Notes under the pieces: model-generated
Databases searched by the model: none
The model's input: the letters and a program-made list of their open reading frames with translations, nothing else
What the model was told of the DNA's origin: nothing
DNA from: a virus
Direction: 5' to 3' (one strand)
Virus record (IMG/VR): IMGVR_UViG_3300031269_000088
Coordinates: 1-23,840 of that record
DNA length: 23,840 nucleotides
Program-made: the position numbers and the translations under genes
Shown: positions 6,696 to 13,987 of the stretch, in pieces
Layout: the number at the start of each line of letters is the position of its first letter
How positions within the stretch are numbered: position 1 is the first letter of the stretch

Positions 6696-7306
6696 AAGAG
6701 CGACCAATACTATTCAACGGGTCAATGGTCCTCGCCATCCTCGAAGGGCTAAAGACCCAGACGAGGCGGCCCATGAAGCGACCTGCCGGGCTCAGTGACA
6801 GTGATTTCTCCGACCTTGTCGCGTGGATGATGCGGACCGGCTCATGCAATGTGGACGTTGCAGGCCCTGCGGATGGAAGGCAACGCGTCGTTCGGTGCCC
6901 GTTCGGCAAGGCTGGCGACCGGCTGTGGGTACGGGAGGCGCACTTTATCGAGGGCACCCACCGGGGCAGTCACGACAAACCGAACCATCTCCGATGGGGC
7001 GCGTACTGGGGGTTCTCCGGCACCGTGTCACCTGATGGCATGAGGATCGCTTACCACCGAGTAGGATGGGACTGCCATGACAGCGACGTGAGGTGGCGCC
7101 CCTCCATCCACATGCCCCGCTGGGCATCACGCATCTCGCTGGAGGTCACGCGTGTCCGGCTCCAGCGCCTCCACGACATCACTGAGGAGGACGCGGCCGC
7201 GGAGGGGTTTAAGAGTCGTCAGGCATTCCTTGACGGGTGGGCGGGCATCTACGGGCCAGATAATGAGCTCGTGTGGGTCGGCGACTTTGCGAGGGTGACA
7301 CCATGA
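6692..7306 (+). CDS. Phage ASCH-domain protein
   Basis: This 204-aa protein matches a widespread phage protein type that carries an ASCH (PUA-like) fold, thought to bind RNA or modified nucleotides. Typical landmarks are KERPILFNGSMVLAILEGLK at the N-terminus followed by TQTRRPMK, then CPFGKAGDRLWVREAHF (about residues 70-86). Further on come WRPSIHMPRWASRISLEVTR (about 132-151), LQRLHDITEEDAAAEGF, and the closing VWVGDFARV. No residue of the usual pattern is obviously missing. The start at 6692 overlaps the previous stop in the ATGA manner, and AAGGGGGT lies upstream. Its exact role in phage infection is not established. Confidence 0.85.
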   Translation: MKERPILFNGSMVLAILEGLKTQTRRPMKRPAGLSDSDFSDLVAWMMRTGSCNVDVAGPADGRQRVVRCPFGKAGDRLWVREAHFIEGTHRGSHDKPNHLRWGAYWGFSGTVSPDGMRIAYHRVGWDCHDSDVRWRPSIHMPRWASRISLEVTRVRLQRLHDITEEDAAAEGFKSRQAFLDGWAGIYGPDNELVWVGDFARVTP

Positions 7307-7620
7307 CCACAACCCAAGACATGATCGGCGATGTTCTTCGCGAGATTCACGAAATCCGGCACGCCGCGCAAGGGGGCAAGCACGAGCTTGCCCTTGCGGA
7401 AGGGGCCGAAAACGCCGCGTTTCGCCTCCGCGAATTGGCGAAACTGCTACGCAAAATTGGCGAAAGCGAAAGCGCGACCGCCATCAATGAAGAGGCCGAG
7501 AACTTCGATGGCCGGAAGGTCGCTCACGAACGGCGGGCCGACGAGGCCCAGTCCGCGCTGCACGATGCGCATCGGCGATACAATGACGCAGTTGCGCGTA
7601 TGGAGGGATGGAAGCCATGA
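7303..7620 (+). CDS. Hypothetical 105-aa coiled-coil protein
   Basis: The start at 7303 overlaps the ASCH gene stop (ATGA); the upstream in-frame ATG at 7273 lies inside the ASCH gene. Nearly the whole product is charged, Ala-rich and helical (AENAAFRLRELAKLLRKIGE, then RADEAQSALHDAHRRYND), suggesting a coiled coil. No signal peptide or membrane segment is visible. A strong imperfect hairpin lies inside the coding sequence at 7367-7398. Function unknown. Confidence 0.6.
   Translation: MTTTQDMIGDVLREIHEIRHAAQGGKHELALAEGAENAAFRLRELAKLLRKIGESESATAINEEAENFDGRKVAHERRADEAQSALHDAHRRYNDAVARMEGWKP
7367..7398 (+). repeat. Strong hairpin inside a coding sequence
   Basis: The left arm (7367-7381) pairs with the right arm (7386-7398) over 13 bp with two extra G residues on the left, around an ACGA loop. 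It lies about 65 nt into the 105-aa gene. It could slow ribosomes or RNase, or be a relic of a repeat. There is no T-run. Confidence 0.6.
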
Positions 7621-7822
7621 CCCCCGTCCCTGCCGCATGTGCGGCGCAACCATCGATCTAATTCGCACCCCCGCCGGCAAGACGATGCCGGTCGATGCGG
7701 AACCACGGGTGACAGTCGTCACCGACGACGGCCGGGTCGTGACCGGTAGAACTCCGCACTGGGCGACGTATCCGGATGCTGACAGCTTCAGAAAGAAGAA
7801 CACACCCAAGGTGAAACAGTGA
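7617..7822 (+). pseudogene. Frameshifted small zinc-ribbon-like phage protein
   Basis: The expected ATGA-coupled start at 7617 opens a frame that stops after 14 codons. The reading frame two bases over continues with CRMCGATIDLIRTPAGKTMP, then VDAEP and later HWATYPDADSFRKK. This resembles small phage proteins with one CxxC and a TPAGK-x-x-PVDAEP motif. One extra C in the five-C run at 7621-7625 would join the 7617 ATG directly to that frame (MTPRPCRMCG). Either the gene carries a 1-nt deletion, the assembly lost a base, or translation starts elsewhere. An in-frame ATG at 7583 exists but overlaps the previous gene by 38 nt and lacks a good ribosome-binding site. Confidence 0.6.
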
Positions 7823-8073
7823 CAACCAAGCTAAAACTCACGAAGTTCAAGCACATCCTCTGCGGCATCACGAACGAAACGACGTGGGCGATCCTCAGCG
7901 AAGTTCGGTCCGCTCATCCGGACGCAGGATGGGGTGTCGAGATTGTCGGCGACCACGAGCCAGGAACTGAGCCGTTCGATGTCGAGTTCAAGATCCAAAT
8001 CCGAAGTGATGTTTCGACGGCTGCAGGTGCGTTCTTCGCTGCATGCACCAAGCTTGGCGTGGAGGTTCCATGA
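7819..8073 (+). CDS. Hypothetical 84-aa protein, GTG start
   Basis: The GTG at 7819 overlaps the preceding stop (GTGA), the same coupling used along the operon. The product has an alternating beta/alpha look: KLKLTKFKHILCGI, a helix ETTWAILSEVRSAHP, then GWGVEIVGDHE, FDVEFKIQIRSD and a final helix AAGAFFAACTKLGVEV. There are two cysteines and no recognisable motif. Function unknown. The downstream ATG at 8070 again overlaps its stop. Confidence 0.6.
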   Translation: MTTKLKLTKFKHILCGITNETTWAILSEVRSAHPDAGWGVEIVGDHEPGTEPFDVEFKIQIRSDVSTAAGAFFAACTKLGVEVP

Positions 8074-8237
8074 TTCATTGCCCCAAGTGCAACGCATCAG
8101 ACATCACGGCACGCCCGACATCAGGGTGGGGAGGGCTGCGGAGTGATCCCGCCCTGACCGCACTCCACTCCCTCTCTGCCATGCTCTCCCCATGGCACGA
8201 ACAAAACAACCCAAGTCCGAATACCTCCGCGCGCTGA
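8070..8237 (+). CDS. Small N-terminal zinc-ribbon-like protein (55 aa)
   Basis: The ATG at 8070 follows GGAGG (8061-8065) and overlaps the previous stop. The peptide starts MIHCPKCNASDI, a typical first CxxC knuckle of a zinc ribbon, but no second CxxC follows. The site would need a dimer or would be incomplete. Its last 46 nt overlap the start of the endolysin gene in another frame, so the C-terminal half is less certain. It may be a truncated zinc-ribbon protein. Confidence 0.5.
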   Translation: MIHCPKCNASDITARPTSGWGGLRSDPALTALHSLSAMLSPWHEQNNPSPNTSAR

Positions 8238-9091
8238 CCTACCCGGCCCCCCGCACCGCCGGCGCGCACATCCGTCTTCTACAGACCGAGCTCATCGCTT
8301 CAAAGCATGACCCCGGTCCGGTCGACGGCATCTACGGCCCGCTCACCCGAGCGGCACTCTCGGCCTACATCGCCGAGCGTCTGCCGAAGCCGGAACCCAT
8401 CGCCCCTGGTCAGCTGGCCCTGCGCCTGTTGCGAGAGGCGCACATGGATTGGGAGGCCGGCACAAGCGAGAGCGACCAGTCGACGGAGGGCCGGCTCTCC
8501 GCCATCTTCCGAGACAGTGGCTGGTCGCTGCGCACGGACGTCAGCAGGCGCACCGGGCGCGTGAAGGACTGGTGCGGCATGTCCGTTGCTGCCTGGGCAG
8601 ACCGCTGTGGTTTCGCGCCGGCACTGCGCTCGGCGATGTACCAGACGAACAACGTCCGCTCGTTCTTCTCATATCGACGGGCCGGCCCTGTGCACCATCG
8701 CACGGACATGGTCGCCATCGTCGCCGGTGTCGAGCGCCCCCTCGAGGAGCTCCACCGCCAGCGCGGTGCCCTTCGCGCGTGGATTGAGACCGACAAGCTC
8801 CACGGCCTGCCGCTCGACAAGTGGACCATCGCGCCCGGCGCCGTCCTCCTCATCAACCACCACGGCCGGCGCGACAAAGCGCACCACATCACTCTCGTCG
8901 AGTCCTTCGATGGGCGCACGCTGGTAACGATGGAGGGCAACGCCAGCGGCCAGAGCGGCGGCGGAAAGCGTATCTCTCAGGCCGTCGTGCGGGTCACGCG
9001 CGACCTCACCGATCCCGCCGTCAGGGCCACCATCTTCGGGCACGGTAAATTCAGCAGTGTCGATTTCGACGCCACTGTCTCCTACCCGTGA
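8192..9091 (+). CDS. Endolysin: peptidoglycan-binding domain plus CHAP/NlpC-like domain
   Basis: The 299-aa product starts with a peptidoglycan-binding-1-type domain (about residues 20-65: GAHIRLLQTEL, PGPVDGIYGPLTRAALSAY). The C-terminal part looks like a CHAP or NlpC/P60-type cysteine hydrolase. It has KDWCGMSVAAWADRCGF (candidate nucleophile Cys about residue 128), then IAPGAVLLINHHGRRDKAHH and ITLVESFDGRTLVTMEGN with a candidate catalytic His. It would cut peptidoglycan at the end of infection. No signal peptide is seen, so export needs the holin. No strong ribosome-binding site precedes the ATG at 8192, so the start is the weakest point. It heads the lysis cassette. Confidence 0.75.
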   Translation: MARTKQPKSEYLRALTYPAPRTAGAHIRLLQTELIASKHDPGPVDGIYGPLTRAALSAYIAERLPKPEPIAPGQLALRLLREAHMDWEAGTSESDQSTEGRLSAIFRDSGWSLRTDVSRRTGRVKDWCGMSVAAWADRCGFAPALRSAMYQTNNVRSFFSYRRAGPVHHRTDMVAIVAGVERPLEELHRQRGALRAWIETDKLHGLPLDKWTIAPGAVLLINHHGRRDKAHHITLVESFDGRTLVTMEGNASGQSGGGKRISQAVVRVTRDLTDPAVRATIFGHGKFSSVDFDATVSYP

Positions 9092-9297
9092 GAAGCCCCA
9101 TGCTCGACAAGCTCAAGTCCATCAACCAGACGCAGGTCCGCGCCATCGTCGCCGGCATCGGCATGGCGGCCGGCCTGCAGCTCAGCGGTGACCTCGGCGC
9201 CGACGTAGTCATCATCATCCTCTTCATCGCCGGCGGCATCACCGACCTGGTGCACTCCTTTCGCCGCCCCCAGAGCGACGCCGGAGCCGCACAATGA
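9088..9297 (+). CDS. Holin-like small membrane protein
   Basis: This short protein (69 aa from the GTG at 9088, 65 aa from the ATG at 9100) has two hydrophobic stretches: VRAIVAGIGMAAGLQL and ADVVIIILFIAGGITDLV. A basic tail follows (HSFRRPQ). Size, topology and position directly after the endolysin gene fit a phage holin, which forms the inner-membrane lesion that releases the endolysin. The GTG overlaps the endolysin stop as elsewhere in this operon, whereas the ATG at 9100 has a weak GAGAAG behind it. Both starts are possible. Confidence 0.65.
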   Translation: MRSPMLDKLKSINQTQVRAIVAGIGMAAGLQLSGDLGADVVIIILFIAGGITDLVHSFRRPQSDAGAAQ

Positions 9298-9737
9298 ACG
9301 AGTCCATCACCATCAGCCGGCCCTTCGCCTGGGTCGCATCCGCACTGCTGGCCCTGCTCGTCGCTGGCCTCATGCATATGTCCACCCATGGCTGCGCCAC
9401 CGTCAGCATCACGCCGGACGTCGAGGTGACTGAGGCGGTCATCGACGCCACGGCCTACATCGGCGACCTCACCGTCGATCTCGACGCTCCGGACGCTGAC
9501 GAGTTCCGCTCGGCGCTGGTCCAGCTGCTCGACGAGGTGCCGGACGACGCGACCGTCGATGAGGTCCGTGCGTATCTGCAGACCGTCGACCTCGCTGTCA
9601 CCGTCGATGCTACGCTGGAGGCCGACGTCCGTGGTTCGCCAGCGGCCGTCGATGTACGGATTGATTCACGCGCCGGAGGTGAGGTCTGTCTCTCTGTCGG
9701 CATCGTTCCGCCGTTCTGTTTTACACGACTCTGGTAG
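9294..9737 (+). CDS. Membrane-anchored lysis-cassette protein, possible outer spanin
   Basis: The 147-aa product is ATGA-coupled to the holin-like gene. It has an N-terminal signal or anchor (FAWVASALLALLVAGLMHM) followed by STHGCATV. The Cys at residue 34 sits where a lipobox Cys would be, but the -3 residue is Thr rather than Leu, so lipidation is doubtful. The remainder is acidic and beta-like (VTEAVIDATAYIGDLTVDLD) and ends with two cysteines (GEVCLSVGIVPPFCFTRLW). The place between a holin-like gene and a coiled-coil gene suggests an outer-membrane spanin or other lysis accessory protein. This is inference from position. Confidence 0.5.
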   Translation: MNESITISRPFAWVASALLALLVAGLMHMSTHGCATVSITPDVEVTEAVIDATAYIGDLTVDLDAPDADEFRSALVQLLDEVPDDATVDEVRAYLQTVDLAVTVDATLEADVRGSPAAVDVRIDSRAGGEVCLSVGIVPPFCFTRLW

Positions 9738-9741
9738 GCTC

Positions 9742-10215
9742 ATGGACATCGAGCCACTCCTCACCGGTGCCGGTGTCCTCGTCGGTGGTATCAGCCTCAA
9801 CGAAATCTGGCGCGCCTGGCAAGCGCGTCGAGGTAAGACGGAGCGGCACCGCGAGACCTTGTTCGCCGGCGCCACCCAAGGCGTCATCGAGGACCTCCGC
9901 GCCCAGATGCTCGCGCTGGCAACGCGCGAGACCGAATGCCAGCGGAACGTGCTCGACCTGTCTCGCCGCATCGACCAGCTCGCCAGCGCAAATCAGGCCC
10001 TGTTGGGGCGACTGGAGCGCGAGGAGACGCGCAACAGCCGTCTCATGGAGTCGCAGCTCCGCATCCTCCGCCGGCAACAGGTGATGGAGCGCCAACTGCG
10101 GCAAGCCGGCATCGACGTCGATACGGAGGACGTCGCCGTGGAGGAACTCAGCATGGATTACTCCGAGCTGATGGCTGATGGCGACACTCCGCCAGCCGGA
10201 ACCGAGCCTGTCTAG
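9742..10215 (+). CDS. Coiled-coil protein, possible inner spanin
   Basis: This 157-aa protein has a short apolar N-terminus (PLLTGAGVLVGGISLNEIW) followed by a long charged coiled coil (about residues 45-125, with ETECQRNVLDLSRRIDQLAS and LLGRLEREETRNSRLMESQL). A short apolar anchor with a periplasmic coiled coil is the layout of i-spanins (Rz-like), and it closes the lysis cassette. The apolar segment is short for a membrane helix, so a structural or regulatory coiled coil remains possible. The start at 9742 lies 4 nt after the previous stop. Its TAG stop shares the palindrome CTAG (10212-10215) with the stop of the convergent regulator gene. Confidence 0.55.
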   Translation: MDIEPLLTGAGVLVGGISLNEIWRAWQARRGKTERHRETLFAGATQGVIEDLRAQMLALATRETECQRNVLDLSRRIDQLASANQALLGRLEREETRNSRLMESQLRILRRQQVMERQLRQAGIDVDTEDVAVEELSMDYSELMADGDTPPAGTEPV

Positions 10216-10919
10216 GCCCCGTACATCTCCTCACGGAGGGCTCGGCCGTATCGATTGAGCTGCGCCTTCGGGGCGCTGCTCACATCATCGTCCAGCTCGC
10301 ACGACTCACGCACGGCGATCGGCTCACGCATGACCGCGCGCTGGTCGTCGTCCAGCCAGAGCGTGTACTGCTGGTCGGCGCGGTCGACTTGGCGGCCAGC
10401 GAATGCGGCCTCGACCGTCTCGCCGGCGAGCAGCGAACTCCAGACGGACTCCGGCAGGAGGTCGTAGGCTGTGTACGTGAACTGGATGGCCAGCTGCTGC
10501 CACTTGTCGCGCTTGCGCAGGTCTCGCAGCTCCTGGTGGGTGCGCTCATGCTTGGCGCGGAACCGGTCGAGGTCCGACTTCGATTTGCGCGCGACATCGC
10601 GAGGTCGTAGGCGATGCTTGCACTGCAGCTCCCACGCTCGCTGCCTCGCGAGACCCGTCTCTGCCTCGACCTCCGAGGGTGAGGCCGCACGTGCCAGCAT
10701 CGCCAGGGCCCGCGACTCCTGCAGCCGTCGACACTCTGGGATGGGCATCTCGTACTCTGGCGCATCGTCGATGCACTCCACTGACGCCTGCTGTGTCCGC
10801 CAGCGGCGAACCGTCCGAGGGTCCACGCCGGTGAGTCGAGCAATCGCACTGGTGCCCATGCCATCGGCGATGAGCCGGAGCCCGTATCGCCGGGTCTCAG
10901 ATTGTGTGATCGTCTGCAT
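10212..10919 (-). CDS. Helix-turn-helix protein, candidate late regulator or small terminase-like protein
   Basis: This encodes 235 aa from the ATG at 10919, which follows GAGGGAG. The longer frame to 10994 would run through a dyad operator. Residues about 10-42 form a homeodomain-like helix-turn-helix (GLRLIADGMGTSAIARLTGV, then DPRTVRRWR). A second HTH-like segment follows (LARAASPSEVEAETGLARQR), then a basic and charged region. The rest is helical and acidic at the end. It is the last minus-strand gene, after the tail fibres. A perfect dyad lies 19 nt upstream, which suggests autoregulation. A transcription factor for phage genes is my favoured reading. A small terminase subunit-like DNA binder is the alternative. 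Confidence 0.6.
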   Translation of the reverse strand: MQTITQSETRRYGLRLIADGMGTSAIARLTGVDPRTVRRWRTQQASVECIDDAPEYEMPIPECRRLQESRALAMLARAASPSEVEAETGLARQRAWELQCKHRLRPRDVARKSKSDLDRFRAKHERTHQELRDLRKRDKWQQLAIQFTYTAYDLLPESVWSSLLAGETVEAAFAGRQVDRADQQYTLWLDDDQRAVMREPIAVRESCELDDDVSSAPKAQLNRYGRALREEMYGA

Positions 10920-10937
10920 GGCTACTCCCTCAGAGGG

Positions 10938-10959
10938 CGGACAATCCGGACATTGTCCG
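10938..10959 (-). promoter_or_regulatory. Perfect dyad operator upstream of the HTH gene
   Basis: CGGACAAT (10938-10945), 6 nt, ATTGTCCG (10952-10959): exact 8-bp arms, centred about 30 nt upstream of the ATG. Extra half-sites (GGAC at 10948-10951, TGTCC at 10963-10967) surround it. A candidate minus-strand promoter lies just upstream (TTGCCG, 17 nt, TACATT, read on the minus strand across about 10983-11011). Confidence 0.6.
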
Positions 10960-10991
10960 AGATGTCCTACCGTAACCCGGTGAATGTACGA

Positions 10992-11009
10992 CATGAACAG
11001 ATGTGCGGC
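10992..11009. promoter_or_regulatory. 18-nt motif shared with the region upstream of gene J
   Basis: CATGAACAGATGTGCGGC here matches 16 of 18 positions of the sequence at 18970-18987. Both copies lie in the two largest minus-strand intergenic gaps, upstream of the HTH gene and of the baseplate J gene. It is a candidate binding site for a phage regulator or part of a phage-specific late promoter. Confidence 0.5.
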
Positions 11010-11027
11010 AATACGGTTGTTCAGTAG

Positions 11028-12017
11028 TCAGGGGGTGAACGTCACCCCGACGAAATGGGCGACGTCCATCGTCACGGTGCCGCTGCTGGAGTTCACGAGG
11101 GGTCCGGTAATGAAGGTGCTCGCGCTCGCTTGGATGTTGCGGCTGTACGCCGAGTAGAGCCGACCACCACGCCACACCTCGGAGTTGCGAGACCGGCCGC
11201 TGTCGACCGTCTCGACGAACTCGGCCGCGCCCGAAGTCGTCGCCAGCGCCGTACGTGTATCGTCCGCCTGGCTGGACGCACTGACGGCGGCGGCGGTCAT
11301 GTGCGTCAGCTGCCCTCCCGCGACTTGGCCGACTAGCAGGATTCGGGCGCCGTCGGCCAAGAACACCAGTGCGGCGTATCCAGCAGGCACGTCAGCGCGC
11401 GTGACCATGCGCGTGTAGTAGGCGAGCGATGCGGTGGCGGTGACGCCCGTGGGCTGCAGGCCGATCGAGCCCGAGGCGCCGGACCGCTGCAAACGGACGA
11501 AGCCGGAGCCGATGGTCAGCGTCTTGGTGGCGGCTCCGCTTGTGTAGACGGTGTTGCCCTGGTCGTCCTCGAGCACCGCTTGGCTCGCCTCGGTACCGAC
11601 AGCCCAATGGCGCAAGAACGGGTTGCGAGTCGCAATGTATGGCGGCAGCCACTCGTCACGAGCCACGCCGCCGGCGACGCGATCGCTGGCAAACGTGTGG
11701 CGAACGAACGAACGGCCGGCTGAGGTGCAGACTGCGCCGGAGCGGATGGGCTGGGCGAACGCAGCCATCGCCGTGCATGTACCGAACGTAGCGCTCAGCA
11801 GCTCCCAGCGCGAACCGGTGCTGGTGTATCGTACTCGGCCTGAGTTGCTGCTGGCGTCGATGGCGGTGACGTCGACGAGGTCACCATCCAGCGGAGCCTC
11901 AATGCCGGCGAGCGCAGCCCACGTCGCGACCGTTGGCCAGACGCGGGCGAAGTCACGGGCAGCGGCCACCGTGCCACGGGCGACCTGCAGGCGTGGCAAG
12001 AATCCATCCCAGCTCAT
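11028..12017 (-). CDS. Tail-fibre or receptor-binding protein (distal)
   Basis: This 329-aa protein is rich in Ser, Thr, Ala and Gly with a beta-rich look (ATKTLTIGSGFVRLQRSGAS, then GSIGLQPTGVTATASLAYY). No cytoplasmic enzyme motif is visible. The start at 12017 overlaps the previous stop by one base (TGATG). It is the last structural gene after gpI and two other fibre-like genes, which is where distal fibre, tip or receptor-binding proteins usually lie. A lectin-like or C1q-like tip domain would fit the C-terminal half, but I cannot identify one. Role assigned from position and composition. Confidence 0.55.
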   Translation of the reverse strand: MSWDGFLPRLQVARGTVAAARDFARVWPTVATWAALAGIEAPLDGDLVDVTAIDASSNSGRVRYTSTGSRWELLSATFGTCTAMAAFAQPIRSGAVCTSAGRSFVRHTFASDRVAGGVARDEWLPPYIATRNPFLRHWAVGTEASQAVLEDDQGNTVYTSGAATKTLTIGSGFVRLQRSGASGSIGLQPTGVTATASLAYYTRMVTRADVPAGYAALVFLADGARILLVGQVAGGQLTHMTAAAVSASSQADDTRTALATTSGAAEFVETVDSGRSRNSEVWRGGRLYSAYSRNIQASASTFITGPLVNSSSGTVTMDVAHFVGVTFTP

Positions 12018-12736
12018 CAGCTCGGCTCCGGCTGGCAGGGTCCGACGTGGACGCGGACGCGCTCCTTGTAGGTGCTGCTGCGATCGATGCCGGTGACCTG
12101 CACGTACAGGCGCGCCAGCGGTGAAACGCGTGCGAAGGTGCTCCAGTTCTGAGTGATGGTGGTCGCCTCGGTCTGCTCGAGCATCGTCCAGACTTCGGAG
12201 CCGGTGCCCAGACCCCAGAGCGTGACGCCCACGGAATCGGCTGAGCGGTCGCCGGCGGTGACGTTTGTCGGGCTGGTCGGCGCGGTTGGCCGTGTGCCGT
12301 CGAGGCGCCAGACGTCGAGAGCTGCCTCGATCACGCCGTCGTACTCGTCGTCGAATGCCACGCGCGCACCAATGTAGCCGTCACCCTCGTCGAACACGAT
12401 GCCGGCGAGTTCGTTGGCGATGACCGAGGCATCCGTCGCGCCACTGGTGCTGTAGGTGTACGTCGTCGCACCGATGTCGAACTCGTATGTCGCCGCACCA
12501 GCCTGGCGATCAATGACGATACGGACAGCGTCCCGGTCTGCACGACGCCGGAGTTCGAGCGCGATGTGCGCGAGTTGGATGTCTGTGACCGACACGCCAG
12601 CAGTGGACGAGCCAGGCGGTGTCAGGCCGCTCGGGTTGTCGCCACCTCCGAGGTACGGCTCGCCGGTTTGCCACGAGGGATATCGGCCGGCGTTCAGAGC
12701 GGCTAGTTGGTTCAGCTGGGAGTCAGTCAATGCCAC
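12017..12736 (-). CDS. Tail-fibre-associated protein, GTG start
   Basis: This 239-aa protein starts at a GTG behind GGAG. It begins with a helical section (TDSQLNQLAALNAGRYPSWQ), then a Gly/Ser/Pro-rich linker, then beta-rich repeats (YEFDIGATTYTYSTSGATDA), and ends in an Ig/FnIII-like stretch (ARLYVQVTGIDRSSTYKERV). Its place between the propeller-like fibre gene and the distal fibre gene, with gaps of only 3 nt and -1 nt, fits a fibre connector or second tail-fibre subunit. Family not recognised. Confidence 0.55.
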   Translation of the reverse strand: MALTDSQLNQLAALNAGRYPSWQTGEPYLGGGDNPSGLTPPGSSTAGVSVTDIQLAHIALELRRRADRDAVRIVIDRQAGAATYEFDIGATTYTYSTSGATDASVIANELAGIVFDEGDGYIGARVAFDDEYDGVIEAALDVWRLDGTRPTAPTSPTNVTAGDRSADSVGVTLWGLGTGSEVWTMLEQTEATTITQNWSTFARVSPLARLYVQVTGIDRSSTYKERVRVHVGPCQPEPS

Positions 12737-12739
12737 GAT

Positions 12740-13987
12740 TCACTCCGGGATAAGCGACCAGCCGAATGGCCGGTACAGGTCTGAGGTGTCGGCGACGGTC
12801 CACATCCGGGCCCGGTCGCTGCCGATGCGCACGCGGTGGATGCGATTGCCGCCGCCGGTCGCGGCGACGTAAACGAACTGGCCGTCGCAGGTGATGTCGA
12901 CGATGCCGGAGGCGACTGACACCTGGTCGACCTCGATGCCGGTTAGCTTGTCGAGCGCTCGCAGGATGCTGCCGCCGGCGCGCACGGCGTAGACGTAGCG
13001 CTGGTCGACAGTGATGTGGGTGTAGCCGTCGTCCGCTCCTGAGCCTCGCTGCCAGATCGTCGTGTTGAGGCTGAATGGAGCGACGCAGCGCAAGGAGTTT
13101 GCGCCTCCAGAGACGGATACTGCGAGGTACAGTCGCTCGCCATCGTGCGCGAGCTTGGTGGGCCCATTGGTGACGTTGGTCTGGGTCTGCTCAGGGGTCG
13201 CGGATTCGGTGGTGAATCGGCGCAGCTTGTAGTCGGCGCCGTCGAGGCCGGACGACCAGACTCGGCCACCGTGCATGACGATGTCATACGTCTCTGTCTC
13301 GTCGAAGCGCCAGACCTGTCCGCCGTCATCGACATCGGCCACACGGATGCTGGCGTCATTGGTGTCGAGGCCGTTCGCCGAGGGTCCGCAAATCGCGAAC
13401 CGTGAGCCCCTGATTGCGGCACCGCTGATGGGTCCACCGAACGTGGTCACGAGGGTGGAGCCGACCGTGCCGTCGACCTCGTAGACCTTCGCCTCGCCGC
13501 CTGCGGAGACGATGACGATGTTCGCGCCGTCGGTCGCGCATGGTCCTTCGTTTCCCGTGCCACCGAAAGCGCTGACCCATTCCTCGGCGCCGTCCGCACG
13601 GGCGAGGCCAATCAACTCCGAGTCGCGACTGGCGTACACTCGACGAGCATCGGCGCACACGCCACGCGGTACCGAGTCCAGCGTCGCCAGCACGGACGAT
13701 CCGCGAGCGGTGGCAGGAACGCGGACAATCGCTGGGTCGCCAGCCACGAGCGTGCCGGCATCTGCCAGAAAATGCACGCCCTCAAGCGCGTCGACCGTTG
13801 GCGTGTGGCCGTCGGCGAGATAGGCGAGCCACTCGTTGGCCTCGTGGAGTACGCCGTTGTGGCCCTTGCTCGTAAGGACTTGCGTCACGTATCCAGTCGC
13901 GCGCAATCCAGCCGAGGGCCGGTCGATGCTGGAGTCGGAGTCTGCCCACCTCGGGTCGTGTGTTGGCTTGGCAATGGGGGTGGTCAT
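12740..13987 (-). CDS. Tail-fibre protein with beta-propeller-like repeats
   Basis: The 415-aa product has an N-terminus typical of phage fibre adaptors (HDPRWADSD, IDRPSAGLRATGYVT, NEWLAYLADGHTPT). From about residue 75 it shows repeated beta blades such as GVCADARRVYASRDSELIGL, GADYKLRRFTTESA, THITVDQRYVYAVRAGGSIL and GIVDITCDGQFVYVAATGGG. These look like PQQ/YVTN-type propeller blades. A propeller head could bind host surface glycans or proteins. The start at 13987 overlaps the gpI-like stop by one base. Fibre role is from position and N-terminus; the propeller is from pattern. Confidence 0.68.
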   Translation of the reverse strand: MTTPIAKPTHDPRWADSDSSIDRPSAGLRATGYVTQVLTSKGHNGVLHEANEWLAYLADGHTPTVDALEGVHFLADAGTLVAGDPAIVRVPATARGSSVLATLDSVPRGVCADARRVYASRDSELIGLARADGAEEWVSAFGGTGNEGPCATDGANIVIVSAGGEAKVYEVDGTVGSTLVTTFGGPISGAAIRGSRFAICGPSANGLDTNDASIRVADVDDGGQVWRFDETETYDIVMHGGRVWSSGLDGADYKLRRFTTESATPEQTQTNVTNGPTKLAHDGERLYLAVSVSGGANSLRCVAPFSLNTTIWQRGSGADDGYTHITVDQRYVYAVRAGGSILRALDKLTGIEVDQVSVASGIVDITCDGQFVYVAATGGGNRIHRVRIGSDRARMWTVADTSDLYRPFGWSLIPE

